DNA of 64,000 nucleotides, taken from NCBI RefSeq assembly GCF_900106535.1, contig NZ_FNOH01000010.1, forward strand, positions 248,001 through 312,000, in the 5' to 3' direction. Below are positions 27,305-38,151 of the stretch, one piece after another. The DNA comes from Myxococcus xanthus (GTDB lineage Bacteria > Myxococcota > Myxococcia > Myxococcales > Myxococcaceae). A model generated the notes under the pieces. The model saw only the letters and a program-made list of their open reading frames with translations, did not search any database and was not told the origin of the DNA. Position 1 is the stretch's first letter. Every line of letters begins with the position of its first letter. The position numbers and the translations under genes are program-made.

Positions 27305-28441
27305 ATGTCAGAGACCTCCGCCACCTCCCTGCCAGTCACCGAGCCATTGCCGGCTCCCGCGCCCGCCAAGCTGGTGGACGTGGCCAGCCTGTCGTTGGAG
27401 GCGCTGTCGCGCTTCGTCACCGAGGAACTGGGTGAGCGCGCCTTCCGTGCCCCGCAGATCTACCGCTGGCTGCACCAGCGAGGCGCCACCTCGTTCGACG
27501 AGATGACGGACCTCTCCAAGGTCCTGCGTGAGAAGCTCAGGGCGCGCGCGGAGATCGTCCCCCTGGTGAAGGACTGCGAGCTGCGCAGCACCGACGGCAC
27601 CATCAAGTACCGGTGGAAGACGCGGGACGGGCGCTACATCGAATCCGTCTACATGCCCACCGAGGACCGCAGGACGTTGTGCGTGTCCACGCAGGTGGGC
27701 TGCGCCATGGCCTGCGGCTTCTGCATGACGGGCACCATGGGGCTCAAGCGCAACCTGACCCCCAGCGAGATTGTGGCCCAGGTCCACGCGGTGAACCGCG
27801 AGGTTCGCAAGAACGAGGGGCACGAGACGCTCCGCCCGCTCTCCAACCTGGTGTTCATGGGGATGGGGGAGCCTCTCCACAACTTCGAGAACCTGAAGAC
27901 GGCGCTCTCCATCCTCCAGTCCGAGGACGGGCCGAACTTCAGCCACCGGCACATCACCGTCTCCACCGTGGGGCTGGTGCCGATGATTGAGCGTTTCGGC
28001 AAGGAGACGGACGTCAAGCTGGCCATCTCCCTCAACGCCAGCACAGACGAGCAGCGCAGCAAGACGATGCCCGTCAACCGCAAGTGGAACATCGCGGCCT
28101 TGCTGGACGCCTGCCGGAAGTTCCCGCTGCGTCAGGGGCGCCGCATCACCTTCGAGTACGTCCTCATCAAGGGCTTCAACGACGCGGACGAGGACGCGCA
28201 CCGGCTCATCGAACTGCTCAAGGGCATCCCGGTGAAGGTGAATCTGATCCCCTACAACGAGAATCCCGGCCTGGGGTTCCACACCACCGGCGAGGAGCGG
28301 GCGGAGGAATTCCGCGCCATCCTCGCGGACGGCCACGTCGCCGCCTACATCCGCAGGAACCGGGGCCGGGACATCGCCGGCGCCTGCGGGCAACTCGCCA
28401 ATCGCGGCGAGACACAAGCCGGGACCGATAGTACGACATAA
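27305..28441 (+). CDS. rlmN: 23S rRNA (adenine2503-C2)/tRNA methyltransferase, radical SAM
   Basis: Methylates A2503 of 23S rRNA and A37 of some tRNAs. 378 residues from ATG at 27305. The radical-SAM Cys motif is in CAMACGFCMTG near 130, followed by NLVFMGMGEPLHNFENL near 188. LAISLNASTDEQRSKTMPVN near 240 and the C-terminal Cys in DIAGACGQL near 360 supply the methyl-carrying Cys pair. An in-frame start 21 codons earlier is less likely. Confidence 0.95.
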   Translation: MSETSATSLPVTEPLPAPAPAKLVDVASLSLEALSRFVTEELGERAFRAPQIYRWLHQRGATSFDEMTDLSKVLREKLRARAEIVPLVKDCELRSTDGTIKYRWKTRDGRYIESVYMPTEDRRTLCVSTQVGCAMACGFCMTGTMGLKRNLTPSEIVAQVHAVNREVRKNEGHETLRPLSNLVFMGMGEPLHNFENLKTALSILQSEDGPNFSHRHITVSTVGLVPMIERFGKETDVKLAISLNASTDEQRSKTMPVNRKWNIAALLDACRKFPLRQGRRITFEYVLIKGFNDADEDAHRLIELLKGIPVKVNLIPYNENPGLGFHTTGEERAEEFRAILADGHVAAYIRRNRGRDIAGACGQLANRGETQAGTDSTT

Positions 28442-28455
28442 GTTCCCGAACTTCC

Positions 28456-28484
28456 TTGACAATCCAACGGGTGCAGCGTTAAGA
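28456..28484 (+). promoter_or_regulatory. Candidate promoter of the rpsP operon
   Basis: Perfect TTGACA (28456-28461), 17-base spacer, TTAAGA (28479-28484), 48 bases before rpsP. The -35 is ideal, the -10 weak. Confidence 0.5.
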
Positions 28485-28531
28485 GCGCCACCCCTTTCCT
28501 AAGACGTTTCCTGTTCGTTGGAGAGCATTCA

Positions 28532-28792
28532 ATGGCCGTTGTCCTCCGTCTTGCCCGCGCGGGCGTCAAGAAGAAGCCGTACTACCACGTGGTCGCCACC
28601 GACTCCCGTAACCCCCGGGACGGCAAGTTCATCGAGGCCGTGGGCGCGTACGACCCGAACCAGGAGCCGCCGAAGGTGGAGTTCAACGAGGAGCGCCTCA
28701 ACTACTGGCTGAAGACTGGCGCGACGCCGTCTGAGACCGTTGCGGACCTGATCAAGGTCGCCGGCAAGGCCAAGCCCGCTCCCGCGGTCTGA
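28532..28792 (+). CDS. rpsP: 30S ribosomal protein S16
   Basis: Small-subunit ribosomal protein, 86 residues. MAVVLRLARAGVKKKPYYHVVATDSRNPRDGKFIE is the conserved N-terminus and LNYWLKTGATPSETV the conserved second half. First gene of the rpsP-khpA-rimM-trmD-rplS operon. Ffh, often upstream in other bacteria, is not here. Confidence 0.98.
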   Translation: MAVVLRLARAGVKKKPYYHVVATDSRNPRDGKFIEAVGAYDPNQEPPKVEFNEERLNYWLKTGATPSETVADLIKVAGKAKPAPAV

Positions 28793-28803
28793 GCCACGCC
28801 CGA

Positions 28804-29088
28804 GTGGACGTGGAGCAGCTTCTCAACTATCTGGCGCGGGCCCTGGTCGATCATCCTGACCAGGTCAGCCTGCGCATTTCCGAGGCGGAAGGGGCCCGGC
28901 TCTTCGAGCTGAAGGTCTCCGCCGAGGACGTCGGCAAGGTCATCGGCCGTGACGGGCGCACCGTGAATGCCCTCCGGACGCTGCTCAATGCCGCCGCACA
29001 GAAGTCCGGGCAGAAGGTCCGCCTGGAGATTCTCGACGACCGGCGCAATGCAGCAGGCGCTCCGGTCGCGCCGGACTCCGCTCAGTGA
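28804..29088 (+). CDS. khpA: KH-domain RNA-binding protein
   Basis: Small RNA-binding protein of the KhpA (YlqC) family, 94 residues with a single KH fold; the GxxG loop is in VGKVIGRDGRTVNALR near 47. GTG start at 28804; its stop overlaps the rimM GTG (GTGA). Its place between rpsP and rimM is conserved in many bacteria. Confidence 0.93.
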   Translation: MDVEQLLNYLARALVDHPDQVSLRISEAEGARLFELKVSAEDVGKVIGRDGRTVNALRTLLNAAAQKSGQKVRLEILDDRRNAAGAPVAPDSAQ

Positions 29089-29651
29089 CGGCCACCAGTC
29101 CCTATCTGGAGCTGGGATACGTCGCGCGCGCTCACGGGCTGCGTGGCGAGGTCGCCATTCGCGCGCTGGATCCGGCGTCGGAGACGCTCGACACCGTCGA
29201 TCGCATCTGGGTGCGGACGCGCGCCGGTGTGGAGCGGGAAATGCGGCTGGAGGCGCTCCGGCCCACGCCCAAGGAGGACATCGTGGTCCTCGAGGGCGTG
29301 GAGTCGCGGAACGACGCGGAGGCGCTCGTGGGCGCCAAGGTGTTCGTCTTCCGCGAGGATCTGGAGCCGCCCGCGGAGGGCGAGTTCTTCCAGGGTGACT
29401 TGGTGGGGCTCGATGCCGTGGACGCCAACGGGAACGCGTTGGGCCGGGTGGAGGAGATCTGGACCACCGGCGAGGTGCCCAACCTGGTCATTCGCGCTTC
29501 CGGGCGCGAGGAGCTGGTGGTTCCCTTCGCCGACGAGTTCGTCCCCACCGTGGACCTCGAGGCGCGGCGCATCGTCATCCATCCGCCCGAGTACGTGGAG
29601 GCGGGACGCAAGGGCGCCGAGTCAGGAGGAGGCCCGGAGGACGCGGAATGA
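29085..29651 (+). CDS. rimM: 16S rRNA processing protein RimM
   Basis: 30S maturation factor that binds S19. 188 residues with the N-terminal [22 protein letters not shown] and the C-terminal PRC-barrel ([36 protein letters not shown]). GTG start overlaps khpA; the stop overlaps the trmD ATG (ATGA). Confidence 0.95.
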   Translation: MTATSPYLELGYVARAHGLRGEVAIRALDPASETLDTVDRIWVRTRAGVEREMRLEALRPTPKEDIVVLEGVESRNDAEALVGAKVFVFREDLEPPAEGEFFQGDLVGLDAVDANGNALGRVEEIWTTGEVPNLVIRASGREELVVPFADEFVPTVDLEARRIVIHPPEYVEAGRKGAESGGGPEDAE

Positions 29652-30391
29652 GCCCACCGTATCCGGTGGAGATCCTCACGTTGTTCCCCGGCATGGTGAC
29701 CGGTTACCTGGGGGCCAGCATCCTCGGGAAGGCTCAGGAGAAGGGCCTGCTGGCCACCACCATCACCGATATCCGCGAGTACGCCGAGGGCAAGCACCGC
29801 GTTACCGACGACGCACCCTACGGCGGTGGCGCCGGCATGGTGATGAAGCCGGAGCCCCTGGTCGCCGCGATTGAGGCGGCCAAAGCGCGGCATCCGGGCG
29901 CGCGGGTGCTGCTCATGAGCCCCCGAGGGCCCACCTTCACCCAGGCCACTGCGCGTGAGCTGGTCCGTCACGAGGCGGGCCTCATCCTGGTCTGCGGCCG
30001 CTACGAGGGCGTGGACGAGCGGGTGATGGCGCACCTCGACGGGGAGCTGTCTCTGGGGGACTTCGTTCTCACTGGCGGCGAGCTGGCGGCCATGACGGTG
30101 GTGGATGCGGTGGCGCGGCTGGTGCCCGGGGTGCTGGGCAACGTGGACTCGTCCGTCACGGAGAGCTTCGAGGAAGGCCTGCTGGAGCATCCCCAGTACA
30201 CCCGCCCGCCTGTCTTCCGGGGCGTCGAGGTGCCGGCCGCCCTGCAGTCCGGCGACCATGCCCGGATTGCCCGCTGGCGGCGCTGGAAGTCGTTGGTGCT
30301 CACCCATGAGCGCCGCCCGGACCTGTATGCCCGCGTGGTGCTGTCAAAGGCTGACCAGAAACTTCTGGCCCGTCGGGAGGAAGAGCTGTAA
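29648..30391 (+). CDS. trmD: tRNA (guanine-37-N1)-methyltransferase
   Basis: SPOUT methyltransferase making m1G37. 247 residues: [11 protein letters not shown] near the start, [13 protein letters not shown] near 60, the SAM-binding knot [12 protein letters not shown] near 117 and [15 protein letters not shown] near 135. Coupled to rimM. Confidence 0.97.
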   Translation: MSPPYPVEILTLFPGMVTGYLGASILGKAQEKGLLATTITDIREYAEGKHRVTDDAPYGGGAGMVMKPEPLVAAIEAAKARHPGARVLLMSPRGPTFTQATARELVRHEAGLILVCGRYEGVDERVMAHLDGELSLGDFVLTGGELAAMTVVDAVARLVPGVLGNVDSSVTESFEEGLLEHPQYTRPPVFRGVEVPAALQSGDHARIARWRRWKSLVLTHERRPDLYARVVLSKADQKLLARREEEL

Positions 30392-30507
30392 CCCTGAACG
30401 TTGCTAGCGGGTTGGATCATCAGGGCTTGTCCGACACCGCTCTCTCTGTTAGTACGGCCCGCTCTTCACGCGACCATCGCGTCAGTTCAAGTTTTCCGGA
30501 GTTTGTC

Positions 30508-30891
30508 ATGCGCAACGCCGCCATTCAGCACATCGAGGCCAAGTTCCTGCGCCAGGATGTCACCGTGTTCAATACCGGTGATTCCGTGCGCGTCCACTGG
30601 AAGGTCAAGGAGGGCGAGAAGGAGCGCGTGCAGGCGTTCGAGGGCATCGTCATTCGGAAGACCAAGGGCAACCACCGCGCTACCTTCACGGTGCGGAAGC
30701 TCTCCTTCGGCGTCGGCGTGGAGCGCGTGTTCCCGCTGCACAGCCCCCGCTACGAGAAGATCGAGGTCCTGTCGCGCGGTGACGTGAACCGCAAGCGCCT
30801 GTTCTACCTCCGCGCCCTCAAGGGCAAGGCGGCGCGCGTCGACGTCATCGAAGAGCCGAAGCCGTCCAAGAAGGCCGCCTCGGCCTCCTGA
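30508..30891 (+). CDS. rplS: 50S ribosomal protein L19
   Basis: Large-subunit protein at the subunit interface, 127 residues. [20 protein letters not shown] and [22 protein letters not shown] are conserved. I use ATG at 30508 with CGGAG upstream; 32 further codons in frame upstream are non-conserved. Ends the operon; a strong terminator follows. Confidence 0.97.
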   Translation: MRNAAIQHIEAKFLRQDVTVFNTGDSVRVHWKVKEGEKERVQAFEGIVIRKTKGNHRATFTVRKLSFGVGVERVFPLHSPRYEKIEVLSRGDVNRKRLFYLRALKGKAARVDVIEEPKPSKKAASAS

Positions 30892-30916
30892 GCGCTTCCA
30901 GCGCCTGGGCAGTGAA

Positions 30917-30948
30917 AAGGAGCGTCCGATCCCGGACGCTCCTTTTTT
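30917..30948 (+). terminator. Rho-independent terminator of the rpsP-rplS operon
   Basis: Twelve-base perfect arms AAGGAGCGTCCG (30917-30928) and CGGACGCTCCTT (30933-30944), four-base loop, T6 tail. Best terminator in the window. Confidence 0.92.
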
Positions 30949-30972
30949 CATTCGCGCTAACATGCGCGAGCC

Positions 30973-32874
30973 ATGCAATTCGCCGAAGTCGCCGTCCAGA
31001 ACGTCCGCGGTTTCTCCCCCGCGGGGCGCTTTGCCCTGAAGGCGGGATATCTCGTCCTCAAACCGCCCTCGGCGGAGTCGAGCCCCCTGGCGGGCCTCTC
31101 CCTCGCGCTGCTCTTCGCGGATGGGCGTGGCACTGACGCCAGCTTCATCGCCACCGGTGCGAAGTCGGGCAAGGCGGCCCTGACGTTCGCCGGAGTGGAT
31201 GGGGTGACATACCGCGTGCTGCGCGACCTCGGCGGCTCCGGGACATTGCACCGGATGAATCCCACGACGCAGCAGCCGGAGCTCGTCTCTTCGGATGCGT
31301 CGGAGATCAGCCAGTTCCTTCGCGGACAGGCGGGACTTCCACCGAAGACCACGTTCGAGCAGGTGTACTGCCTCCAACTCGGGCAGCTTCCCTCGCGGCG
31401 CCCGAGGAAGGCCGCTGCCGCCGCGGCGAAGGTGGACCCCAGGACGTCCGGCCGGTACCCGTCCCTGGCGTCCGCGTCCACCGTGTTGCCCGCGGAGGAC
31501 ATCCCCGCTGCCGAGGCGAAGCTGCGCGCGCTGGAGCAGGAACTGGCTGCCTCCACGGAGGTGGACAGCCTTCAGTTCAAGGCGGACGGCGTGGCGTCCC
31601 AGATCTTCGACGCCGAGCAGCGGCTGAAGGGCACCGAGGGGCTCAAAGTGGCCATCTCCGAGGCCGAGGCCGCCTGGCGCGCGGCGCCTACGCCCGAGTC
31701 CCTGGGGCTGCCTCAGGACATCGTGAACCGCCTGAAGCGCCACCCCAAGGTGATTGCCAGGCGTGACGAGGCCCTGGCGCGCCTCAACGCGGACCGGGAG
31801 AACGAAGCGGAGGCACGACCCGCCTCGGTACCGTCCCTGACGCAGAACATGGGGTTCTGGGCCGGCCTGGGCGCGGGAGTGCTGTTCCTGGCGCTGGCCG
31901 TGGGCCTGGGCTTTGGAGTGGACCGGACCTTCCGCTACCTGGCGCTGCTGGACATCCCGGCCTTCGGCGTCGCCGCCTTCCTGGCGCTGCGCTACGTGGA
32001 TGACCTGCAGAAGGCCACGCGTCATGGCAGCAAGGAGAACCGCTTCGACATCCGGGAGAAGAAGATCCTCGAGGAGTACGAAGCGGAAGCCGCGCCGCTG
32101 CGCATGGCGCAGAAGGCGCTCGACGTGGAAGAGCTGGACGGCATCGCGCCGGCCCTGGAGCGCAGGGAGCTGCTGGCCGCGCGCGTCGCGGAGCTGCAGG
32201 ACCAGTTGCACACCATGGAGTCGGATCCGGACTACCTCGCGGCGGCCGCTCAGGTTCAGTCGCTGAAGGCGGAGGCGGAAGCGCTCAACGACGAGCTGAC
32301 GCAGAAGGGCACCTACGTGCGCGACGTGCGCGAGGTGGAGCGTGAGATGGGCCGGCTGAAGGAGTCCATTGCCCTGGCCAAGGCGCCTCCGCCGCCGGCC
32401 GCGCCGGGCCCGGATGGCTCCGTGCCCGTGGAGACGCTGGAGGATCCGTCGCCCATGCTCCTGTCCCAGGCGGCGGACGTGTTCACCACGGACATCCTGT
32501 CCGTGCAGGCGATGCTGAAGGAGCGGTGCGTCCAGTACCTCACCGCGCTCACGGACCGGCGGTACCAGAGCATCGAGTGGGACCGCGAGGGCAAGGCCTT
32601 CGCCCTGGCCTCGGGCCGGCGGGTGCCGGTGGGCGAGCTCCCTGCGAAAGATTTGGACCTGTACTACCTGGCCCTGCGGATGACGGTGGTGGAGAAGGCG
32701 AGCGCCCGAGTGAAGCGTCCCTTCCTGCTGGAGGACGTCTTCACTGGGATGGAGGAGGTGAAGCTCCCCCTCATCGCTCGGATGCTGAAGCACCTGGGTA
32801 CGCTGACGCAGGTGCTGCACGTCACCTCGCACCCGGGCTTCGCACAGATGTCGGACGGGCCCGTTAACGTCTGA
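30973..32874 (+). CDS. YhaN/SbcC-like coiled-coil membrane protein lacking a P-loop
   Basis: 633 residues arranged like the SMC-related YhaN family: an N-terminal ATPase-head half, coiled coil (180-270), two hydrophobic segments (about 292-340), a second coiled coil (360-470) and a C-terminal head half. The C-terminal half is well kept: the signature-loop equivalent LPAKDLDLYYLALRMTVVE, Walker-B-like RPFLLEDVFTGMEEVKLPLI and the switch His in HVTSHPGF. Where a Walker A (GxxGxGKS) should follow VQNVRGFSPAGRFALKAGYLVLK there is none, so ATP hydrolysis is doubtful. The function is unknown. It is followed within 50 bases by the yraN-like gene. Confidence 0.6.
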   Translation: MQFAEVAVQNVRGFSPAGRFALKAGYLVLKPPSAESSPLAGLSLALLFADGRGTDASFIATGAKSGKAALTFAGVDGVTYRVLRDLGGSGTLHRMNPTTQQPELVSSDASEISQFLRGQAGLPPKTTFEQVYCLQLGQLPSRRPRKAAAAAAKVDPRTSGRYPSLASASTVLPAEDIPAAEAKLRALEQELAASTEVDSLQFKADGVASQIFDAEQRLKGTEGLKVAISEAEAAWRAAPTPESLGLPQDIVNRLKRHPKVIARRDEALARLNADRENEAEARPASVPSLTQNMGFWAGLGAGVLFLALAVGLGFGVDRTFRYLALLDIPAFGVAAFLALRYVDDLQKATRHGSKENRFDIREKKILEEYEAEAAPLRMAQKALDVEELDGIAPALERRELLAARVAELQDQLHTMESDPDYLAAAAQVQSLKAEAEALNDELTQKGTYVRDVREVEREMGRLKESIALAKAPPPPAAPGPDGSVPVETLEDPSPMLLSQAADVFTTDILSVQAMLKERCVQYLTALTDRRYQSIEWDREGKAFALASGRRVPVGELPAKDLDLYYLALRMTVVEKASARVKRPFLLEDVFTGMEEVKLPLIARMLKHLGTLTQVLHVTSHPGFAQMSDGPVNV

Positions 32875-32924
32875 GGCGACGTGGCGGGTTACCTCCAGGG
32901 GGAGGGCCGTCAGGGGAGGGGTGG

Positions 32925-33305
32925 ATGCGACGGGCGGCGCCGGCTGAGCGGCGGGAGTATGGGAATGCGGGGGAGGAGGCGGCGGTGCGCTTCCTGGAGG
33001 CACAGGGGTGGCGGGTGCGGGATCGCAACTGGACCTGCCGCTTCGGGGAACTGGACGTGGTCGCCGAACGTGACGACCTGGTGTGCTTCGTGGAAGTGCG
33101 GATGCGCTCCACTGCCACCTGGGGCGACCCCTCCCACAGCGTGTCTTTCGCCAAGCAGCGCAGGGTGGTGAAGGCGGCGCTTCGGTACCTGTTCGCGCAT
33201 GACTTGCGTGGACGGATGTTCCGTTTCGACGTGATTTCGGTGGTGGGGCGCGGCGAGCGCGCCACCGTGGACCACATCCCTGGCGCCTTCGACGCGGGGA
33301 TGTGA
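32925..33305 (+). CDS. YraN family (UPF0102) nuclease-like protein
   Basis: 126 residues with the restriction-endonuclease-like core of UPF0102: YGNAGEEAAVRFLEAQGWRVRDRNW, then GELDVVAERDDLVCFVEVRMRS, holding the Asp and Glu of a PD-(D/E)xK site with Arg in place of the last Lys. A strong GGGGAGGGG precedes the ATG. It sits directly before rsmI, a widespread pairing. Biochemical role is not known. Confidence 0.88.
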   Translation: MRRAAPAERREYGNAGEEAAVRFLEAQGWRVRDRNWTCRFGELDVVAERDDLVCFVEVRMRSTATWGDPSHSVSFAKQRRVVKAALRYLFAHDLRGRMFRFDVISVVGRGERATVDHIPGAFDAGM

Positions 33306-33317
33306 GAGGACGACGCC

Positions 33318-34148
33318 ATGGCTGGAACGCTCTATCTGGTGGCGACGCCCATCGGGAACCTGGGGGACGTCACATCGCGCGCGTTGGAGACCCTGCGCGC
33401 GGTGCGCTTCATCGCGTGTGAGGACACGCGGCACTCGCGGGTGCTGCTCGACCACTTCGGCATTGGCGGGAAGGACCTGGTGAGCCTGCCCGCCTTCGCG
33501 GAAGGGCAGCGAGCCGGACGCATCCTGGACCGGATTGGGGAAGGGGAGGACTGTGCGCTCGTGACTGACGCGGGCAGCCCCGCCATCAGTGACCCGGGCG
33601 AGAAGCTGGTGGCCGAGGCGCTGGAGCGCGGATTGACGGTGGTGCCGGTGCCAGGCCCCACGGCCCTGGTCGCGGCGCTGAGCGCCTCTGGATTGCCCAC
33701 GGGGCGCTTCCACTTCCTGGGCTTCCTCCCGCGCAAGGGCGCCGAGCGCCGGGCGATGCTGGAGGAGGTGGCGCAGTTGTCCGCCACCCTGGTGCTCTAT
33801 GAGTCCCCACGCCGCCTGTCGGAGACGTTGCCGGACCTGCTCGACGCCTGGGGCGACCGGCGCGCGTGCGTGGCGCGGGAGCTGACGAAGCTGCACGAGG
33901 AGTTCGCCCGGGGCACCTTGTCTGAGCTGGCCGCGCGCTACGCGGCGGAAGAGCCCCGCGGCGAGGTGGTGGTGCTGGTGGAGGGCCGCACCGGCGAGAC
34001 GCGCTGGTCCGAGGAGGAATTGCGCCGGGCCCTGGAGGAGGGGCTGTCGCGCGGCGAGAAGCTCAAGGCGCTGAGCACCGAGCTGGCCCGCCGCGCGGGT
34101 TGGGCCGGTCAGGACGTCTACCGGCTGGGGCTCTCGCTGAAGCGCTGA
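33318..34148 (+). CDS. rsmI: 16S rRNA (cytidine1402-2'-O)-methyltransferase
   Basis: Methylates the ribose of C1402 in 16S rRNA. 276 residues: GTLYLVATPIGNLGDVTSRALETL at the start, ACEDTRHSRVLLDHFGI near 36, VTDAGSPAISDPGEKLV near 85 and YESPRRL near 155, all family signatures. 12 bases after the yraN-like gene. Confidence 0.96.
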   Translation: MAGTLYLVATPIGNLGDVTSRALETLRAVRFIACEDTRHSRVLLDHFGIGGKDLVSLPAFAEGQRAGRILDRIGEGEDCALVTDAGSPAISDPGEKLVAEALERGLTVVPVPGPTALVAALSASGLPTGRFHFLGFLPRKGAERRAMLEEVAQLSATLVLYESPRRLSETLPDLLDAWGDRRACVARELTKLHEEFARGTLSELAARYAAEEPRGEVVVLVEGRTGETRWSEEELRRALEEGLSRGEKLKALSTELARRAGWAGQDVYRLGLSLKR

Positions 34149-34157
34149 GGTCCCCAG

Positions 34158-34183
34158 GTGGGCGCCGTCATCGGCGCCCACCG
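34158..34183. terminator. Bidirectional hairpin between rsmI and the OMP gene
   Basis: Arms GGTGGGCGCCG (34158-34168) and CGGCGCCCACC (34173-34183) with a TCAT loop, filling most of the 42-base gap between convergent genes. No T run on either side. Confidence 0.5.
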
Positions 34184-34190
34184 GGCCGCG

Positions 34191-35486
34191 CTAGAAGCTG
34201 AACGTGGCGCTCAGGTCGAAGCGGAACGTGGTGCTCTCCACCGCGAGGAAGCGGCGAGACACCAGGTCGTAGCGCCAGTCGAAGTTGGGGTTGAGGTCGG
34301 GCGAGCCGGGCTGTGTGTCCACGCCGCCGTCGTTGTTCACGTCACGCCCCGGATCCTCGGCGGTGAGGGCGTGGTTGGTGTTGTAGAGGAACATGCCGGA
34401 CGCGCGAATCTGGAAGGCCTGCGACGCGTTCGCCGTGACGCCCAGCATGCCACCCACCTGGAAGTAGTCCTCGGAGGTGAGCAGCTTGCGCAGGGCGGCG
34501 CTCAGCTCGTTGTAGTAGCGGCCGCTGCCCACGTAGTTGCCGATACCCCGGACGTCCAGGGCGAAGCGCTGCGACTTCGCCGGCCGGTTGAAGGGCACCA
34601 GCTCTACGCCGAAGAGCATGCCCGCGGTGTGAGGGGCGTTGATGCCCGTCTCCTTGCGGTTCCACGGGCCCGTGAAGCAGTTGTCCGGGGCGCCCAGGTT
34701 ATCCGGGTTGGAGTCCTTCTGGGCGCAATTGGAGTAGGCACCCGGACCGCGCACGGGGATGGTGTAGTGCGCCTTGAAGTACGGCTCGGCTGCGCCGATG
34801 CGGCGCGAGAAGGCCGTGTAGAGCTGGTACTTGTGGATGCGGTCGCCGATGTTGCCGCGGCTGTCCGAGTTGGTTGTGTCCGCGGCCGCGTCGCGCAGCT
34901 TCGCGGTGGGGGCCTCGTACTCCAGGCCGACAATCCAGGTGGGCTTCGTCTCGTCCTTCTCCTGGTTGAAGAAGGCGTAGGCCAGGCCGAAGCGCATGTT
35001 GCCCAGGCCGCCGCGGAAGCTCTCCTGCGGCACGTCGAACAGGGCGCTGCCCGGTGCCGAGCCCTCCAGACAGCCCGGGATGACAGAGCCGTTGGCGTTC
35101 AGGCAGTTGTTGGTGATGGTGGACGTCTCGGGAGACGAGTTGGACGTGAAGTCCCAACGCTCGTTCTGCGAGAAGACGACGGGCAGGGCGAAGGAGAACT
35201 CCAGGTCCCTATAGAGGCCGACGGACAGCTCCAGGTTGAGCCGGGCGTCCACGCCCTTGTACCAGAGCTCCGACGCATCCCGGCGGCCCGCCGGTTGCCC
35301 GGTGGGGGCCAACTGCTCGCGGATGATCTTCGCGCGGTTCTGCGTGCGCTCGAAGCCGACGTCGATGAAGAGGTCGAACGGGTCGTCCTCCTCGAGCGAC
35401 GACGCAATCCGGGTGATGTCCGCCGCGGTGGCGGCGAACGGCGCGCCTAGCGTCAGCGCGGCAAGTACGACGCGAAGCCTGTGCAT
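34191..35486 (-). CDS. Predicted outer-membrane beta-barrel protein
   Basis: 431 residues. A signal peptide (HRLRVVLAALTLGAPFAATA) is followed by alternating hydrophobic strands such as LNLELSVGLYRDLEFSFALPVVF and FRGGLGNMRFGLAYAF, and it ends in Phe (FDLSATFSF), the usual OMP C-terminal signal. Loops are Asn/Asp-rich, with VNNDGGVDTQPGSPDLNPN near the end resembling a calcium-binding loop. I cannot name a substrate. It lies 96 bases downstream of the LytM gene on the same strand and may share its transcript. Confidence 0.7.
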   Translation of the reverse strand: MHRLRVVLAALTLGAPFAATAADITRIASSLEEDDPFDLFIDVGFERTQNRAKIIREQLAPTGQPAGRRDASELWYKGVDARLNLELSVGLYRDLEFSFALPVVFSQNERWDFTSNSSPETSTITNNCLNANGSVIPGCLEGSAPGSALFDVPQESFRGGLGNMRFGLAYAFFNQEKDETKPTWIVGLEYEAPTAKLRDAAADTTNSDSRGNIGDRIHKYQLYTAFSRRIGAAEPYFKAHYTIPVRGPGAYSNCAQKDSNPDNLGAPDNCFTGPWNRKETGINAPHTAGMLFGVELVPFNRPAKSQRFALDVRGIGNYVGSGRYYNELSAALRKLLTSEDYFQVGGMLGVTANASQAFQIRASGMFLYNTNHALTAEDPGRDVNNDGGVDTQPGSPDLNPNFDWRYDLVSRRFLAVESTTFRFDLSATFSF

Positions 35487-35582
35487 CCGACCTCCGACGG
35501 CAAATCTCCCCGGCCTTCCGGCAAGCCCGGGGGGCTTCCAGCTAGCCGTGCCGTCGAAGGAGTGTCAAGAAACGGGTGGCTT

Positions 35583-36620
35583 TTACTTGCCGGCCACCAC
35601 GGACGCGCTCAGCAACCCGTCCATGCGGCGCACCTCCGCCTCGAAACCCGACCGGTGCTGCGCGGCCAGTGAGCGGCGGTAGGTCTTGTGCTGGTCGTAG
35701 GGGTCCAGCACCCGGTCATCCTGCGTCATGAGCTGGTAGTGGAGGTGGGGGGCGAAGCTGCGGCCTGTGTTGCCGCTCTTGGCGATGACTTGCCCCACGG
35801 AGAACCGGGTGCCCGGCTTGACGCTCTTGTCCACCTCGTCCAGGTGGAGGAAGAGCGCGCGGCGCCCCTTGCCGCCCGACTCCACCAACTCGATGCAGTT
35901 GCCGTTGCTGCTGAAGTTCCAGTTCTTCCGCTTCACCACGCCGTTGAAGGGGGCCTTGATGGGCGTGCCGACCGGGGTGCGGAAGTCCACGCCCTTGTGC
36001 TTGCGGCCATCGCGAAGCAGGGACGTCACCTGCTCGTAGTCGTCGATGGGGGAGCGCTCCAGCCTCAGCTCCAGCTCGTCGCCGCCGGACAGGTAGTACC
36101 GGGCATTGGGCTCGCCGTTGGCATGGTAGCGGTACGCGCTCATTGTCTTGCCCAGCTTGGCGCTGGTGAAGCGCACCGCCTGCACCAGGGGCTCCTCGTT
36201 GGTGCGGCGCTGGTAGAGCACCTCCAGCGTGTCACCGCGGAGAATCTCCCCGGGCACGGAGACCCACCACACCAGGGTGCGCGTCACCACCTGCGCCAGC
36301 GCCGGACCCACGTCCGAGCCAGCGGCGTTGACGAGCGCGGTCTCCAGGGGGCCGTTGATGCTCACCGATATGCGCTCCAGGCCCGCGGCCTTCACCGGGT
36401 CCGTGGCCACGGGCGCCGGCGTGGGCGCCGCGGCGACGGCGCCTGCGTCGGGAACTGCGTTGGGCATCTGCGCCGCGGCCTCTTCCGTCGCCTGAACCAT
36501 CCGCTGCTTCCACCACCACACGCCGCCGGCGGCACCGCCGAGGATGAGTGACACGGCGACCACCGTGCCGAAGGGACTGCGCTTCGGAGGGGCACCGAGT
36601 GTGGGAAGGTTCGGCCGCAT
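35583..36620 (-). CDS. Membrane-anchored M23/LytM-domain peptidase-like protein
   Basis: 345 residues from ATG at 36620 (AGGGAG upstream). One N-terminal membrane segment (TVVAVSLILGGAAGGVWWW, about 17-35), an Ala/Pro linker, a LysM/OapA-like region (PGEILRGDTLEVLYQRR) and a C-terminal M23 domain. KHKGVDFRTPVGTPIKAPF supplies the H-x3-D zinc ligands and FAPHLHYQLMTQ the H-x-H. The ligand set appears complete, so it may cut peptidoglycan crosslinks in the periplasm. It follows the sigma-54 regulator by 76 bases. Confidence 0.87.
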   Translation of the reverse strand: MRPNLPTLGAPPKRSPFGTVVAVSLILGGAAGGVWWWKQRMVQATEEAAAQMPNAVPDAGAVAAAPTPAPVATDPVKAAGLERISVSINGPLETALVNAAGSDVGPALAQVVTRTLVWWVSVPGEILRGDTLEVLYQRRTNEEPLVQAVRFTSAKLGKTMSAYRYHANGEPNARYYLSGGDELELRLERSPIDDYEQVTSLLRDGRKHKGVDFRTPVGTPIKAPFNGVVKRKNWNFSSNGNCIELVESGGKGRRALFLHLDEVDKSVKPGTRFSVGQVIAKSGNTGRSFAPHLHYQLMTQDDRVLDPYDQHKTYRRSLAAQHRSGFEAEVRRMDGLLSASVVAGK

Positions 36621-36696
36621 ACAAGCTCCCTGAGTTGGAATGGGTGGGCGGGCCCGGAACCGACGCGCGCGAAGCGGAATTCCGCTTCCTCGCGGT

Positions 36697-38121
<1,425 letters not shown>

Positions 38122-38151
38122 GGTGGAAGTCGTGACCGCGGGCGACCGGAA

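Noticed and set aside
30487-33003. 838-codon minus-strand frame under rplS and the YhaN-like gene
   Set aside because: Spans a terminator and two well supported plus-strand genes; composition is that of a GC shadow.
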